The notes under the pieces: generated by a model | The model's database searches: none | Told to the model about the DNA's origin: nothing | The model's input: only the letters and a program-made list of their open reading frames with translations | Position numbers and translations under genes: made by a program | In this document: positions 62,474 to 64,000 of the stretch, one piece after another | Position numbering within the stretch: the stretch's first letter is position 1 | Layout: each line of letters begins with the position of its first letter | NCBI RefSeq assembly: GCF_002943525.1 | Contig: NZ_CP025394.1 | Span: forward strand, 4,278,001 to 4,342,000 | Direction of reading: 5' to 3' | From: Kitasatospora sp. MMS16-BH015 | Lineage (GTDB): Bacteria > Actinomycetota > Actinomycetes > Streptomycetales > Streptomycetaceae | Length of the DNA stretch: 64,000 bases

Positions 62474-63433
62474 TCAGCCCAGCACCCGCACCGGGCTCCC
62501 CGCCAGGAAGGCGCCGATCGCCTCCACGGCCTGGCCGTAGTACCGCTCGTAGTTGGCCCGGGAGACGTATCCCAGGTGCGGGGTGGCCAGCAGCCGGGGA
62601 GCAGTCCGCATCGGGTGGTCGGCGGGCAGCGGTTCGAGGTCGAAGACGTCCACGGCCGCCCCGGCGATCCGGCCCTCGTGCAGGGCGGCGAGCAGGGCGT
62701 CCTGGTCCACGATGGCCGCGCGGGAGGTGTTCACCAGGTAGGCGGTGGGCTTCATCAGGGCCAGCTCGGGGGCGCCCAGCAGGCCCCGGGTGCGGTCGCC
62801 GAGGGCGAGGTGCACGGAGACGAAGTCGCTGCTCGCGAGCAGCTCCTCCTTGGAGGCGGCGAGGGTCACCCCGGCGGCCTCGGCCCGCTCGGCGGTCAGG
62901 TTGGCGCTCCAGGCGGTGACCTCCATCCCGAAGGCCAGCCCGATCCGGGCCATCGGCACGCCGATCTTGCCGAGCCCGAGCAGGCCCAGCCGGCGGCCGT
63001 GCAGATCGGCGCCGAGCGTGCTCTGCCAGGGGCCGCCGGTGCGCAGCGCGGTGCTCTCCTCGACCACGCCCCGGGCCAGGCCCAGCAGCAGCGCCCAGGT
63101 CAGCTCGACCGGCGGGGTCGAGGAGCTCTCGGTGCCGCAGACGGTGACCCCGTGCTCCGCGGCGGCCGCCAGGTCGATCACCGAGTTGCGCATCCCGGAG
63201 GCCACCAGCAGCCGCAGCCCGGGCAGCCGGGCGAACACCTCGGCGGGGAAGGGCACCCGCTCACGCAGGGTCACCACCACCTCGTACCCGTCGAGCGCGG
63301 CGACCAGCTCGTCCACCGTGCCGAAGTGCTCCCGGAAGCGGGTGACGGTCACCTCCCCGCCCAGCACCGACCAGTCGGCGCAGCTCTCGGCCACCCCCTG
63401 GTAGTCGTCCAGCACCGCACAGCGCAGCGACAT
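62474..63433 (-). CDS. D-isomer-specific 2-hydroxyacid dehydrogenase family protein
   Basis: 319 aa. The Rossmann motif GLLGLGKIG, the catalytic Arg region NTSRAAIVD, Glu in DVFDLEPLP and the acid-base His in ATPHLGYVS are present. It reduces a 2-oxo acid or oxidises a D-2-hydroxy acid with NAD(P). The substrate branch is not clear; the 'YVSRANYERYY' end is typical of an uncharacterised actinobacterial group. The ATG at 63433 matches the conserved MSLRCAVLDDYQ start. Confidence 0.88.
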   Translation of the reverse strand: MSLRCAVLDDYQGVAESCADWSVLGGEVTVTRFREHFGTVDELVAALDGYEVVVTLRERVPFPAEVFARLPGLRLLVASGMRNSVIDLAAAAEHGVTVCGTESSSTPPVELTWALLLGLARGVVEESTALRTGGPWQSTLGADLHGRRLGLLGLGKIGVPMARIGLAFGMEVTAWSANLTAERAEAAGVTLAASKEELLASSDFVSVHLALGDRTRGLLGAPELALMKPTAYLVNTSRAAIVDQDALLAALHEGRIAGAAVDVFDLEPLPADHPMRTAPRLLATPHLGYVSRANYERYYGQAVEAIGAFLAGSPVRVLG

Positions 63434-63449
63434 CGCAGCCCTCCCGTAG

Positions 63450-63479
63450 CACCGCCCGACCCCCCTGGCCGGGCGGTGC
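63450..63479 (-). terminator. Terminator of the quinone oxidoreductase gene
   Basis: A 10-bp stem GCACCGCCCG/CGGGCGGTGC (63450-63459 with 63470-63479) lies 27 nt after that gene's stop. Confidence 0.65.
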
Positions 63480-63505
63480 CGAGTGAACCACACGGGACGT
63501 GCCGG

Positions 63506-64000
63506 TCAGGCGCGGAGCACGACCTTGCCGGTCTGGTCGCCGGCCTCCAGGACGCGGTGGGCCTCGGCGGCCTCGGTGAGCGGGAGGACGCGGTCGATCA
63601 CGGGCTTGACCACGCCGGATTCGACCAGGGGCCAGACGTGCTCGCGGACGCCCGCGATGATGGCGGCCTTCTCGGCGAGCGGGCGCGGGCGCAGCGCGGT
63701 GCCGATCACGGCGGCCCGCTTGGCGAGCAGGGTGCCGAGGTTGAGCTCGCCCTTGACCCCGCCCTGCATGCCGATCACCACCAGGCGGCCGTTGATCGCG
63801 AGCGAATCCACGTTCCGCTGGAGGTACTTGGCGCCCATGATGTCGAGGATGACGTCCACCCCGGCGCCGCCGGTAGCCTCGCGGACGACCTCGGCGAAGT
63901 CCTGCTCGCGGTAGTTGACCAGCACGTCGGCGCCCAACTCGGCGCAGCGGGCCAGCTTCTCGGCGCTGCCGGCGGTGACGGCCACCTTGGCGCCGATCGC
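63506..64000 (-). CDS. NAD(P)H-quinone oxidoreductase (zeta-crystallin/MDR type), 3' part
   Basis: The last 164 codons of a gene that continues past the right edge of the window. The visible part is the end of the Rossmann domain and the C-terminal half of a medium-chain reductase: AVTAGSAEKLARCAELGAD, GGAGVDVILDIMGAKYL, RLVVIGMQGG and DRVLPLTEAAEAHRVLEAGDQTGKVVL (given in pieces). The PIG3/TP53I3-like branch is most similar. No zinc ligands are seen in this part. Confidence 0.85.
   Translation of the reverse strand, partial: AIGAKVAVTAGSAEKLARCAELGADVLVNYREQDFAEVVREATGGAGVDVILDIMGAKYLQRNVDSLAINGRLVVIGMQGGVKGELNLGTLLAKRAAVIGTALRPRPLAEKAAIIAGVREHVWPLVESGVVKPVIDRVLPLTEAAEAHRVLEAGDQTGKVVLRA

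Overview
The window is very GC-rich actinobacterial chromosome. GTG and TTG starts are common, third codon positions are almost all G or C, and several genes look leaderless (a -10 box 6-8 nt before the start codon). The gene set (clpB with an HspR-type HAIR box, pyrE, fba, DUF3151, purSQL next to an Lsr2-like gene and twin tRNA-Gly, a bkd operon beside an orphan NarL-type regulator, paired Ser/Thr kinases, bacterial proteasome activator, mycothiol-dependent MDMPI-family enzymes) points to Streptomycetaceae (Streptomyces or Kitasatospora). Most of it is chromosomal core. Three stretches look accessory. No CRISPR array, IS element or rRNA was seen.

Layout. 1-0.7 kb: 3' part of a LysR regulator. 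0.8-4.3 kb: clpB and a YbjN-domain protein. 4.3-7.4 kb: a divergent glycan locus, with a secreted CBM3/GH16-like protein (frame broken in a C7 tract) facing a membrane GT2 glycosyltransferase and a 61-aa membrane protein. 7.5-8.7 kb: an aminotransferase. 8.7-11.6 kb: a putative polymorphic-toxin locus with a CpnT/WXG-like carrier, a toxin candidate and two homologous putative immunity proteins. 11.75-18.7 kb: a translationally coupled six-gene operon (DRE-TIM aldolase, serine-less alpha/beta hydrolase, isopropylmalate-dehydrogenase/CinA fusion, RraA-like protein, DUF6282 protein, Bcr/CflA exporter) preceded by a LysR gene (19.0-19.9 kb). I do not recognise this pathway, and it is the best candidate for an undescribed system.

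20.4-28.8 kb: DUF2617, a membrane spermidine-synthase-like protein, a CoxG-like protein, pyrE, DedA, fba, DUF3151, DUF3152 and an MDMPI-family enzyme. 28.8-39.3 kb: purine synthesis (purL-purQ-purS, purC, purD), with lsrL-like DNA-bridging protein and two identical tRNA-Gly(GCC) genes on the other strand, plus a DMFase-beta-like protein and an M48-like membrane protein that lacks the zinc motif. 39.7-45.3 kb: a SLATT protein, a conserved unknown, a GntR regulator, a nitrilase-family hydrolase, a second MDMPI-family protein and a stand-alone Bro-N protein. 45.3-51.4 kb: an MFS transporter, a secreted M64 peptidase, BenE, and two related cell-surface proteins, of which only the first keeps a clear LAxTG sorting signal. 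51.4-56.0 kb: bkdABC-like branched-chain 2-oxoacid dehydrogenase and a divergent response regulator. 56.1-64 kb: a phosphotransferase, two Ser/Thr kinases, Bpa, a Pro-rich surface protein, a 2-hydroxyacid dehydrogenase and the end of a quinone oxidoreductase.

A dispersed inverted-repeat element occurs three times (near 38.0, 40.5 and 60.7 kb), each time close to a stop codon. Convergent gene pairs are often separated by very strong hairpin terminators.
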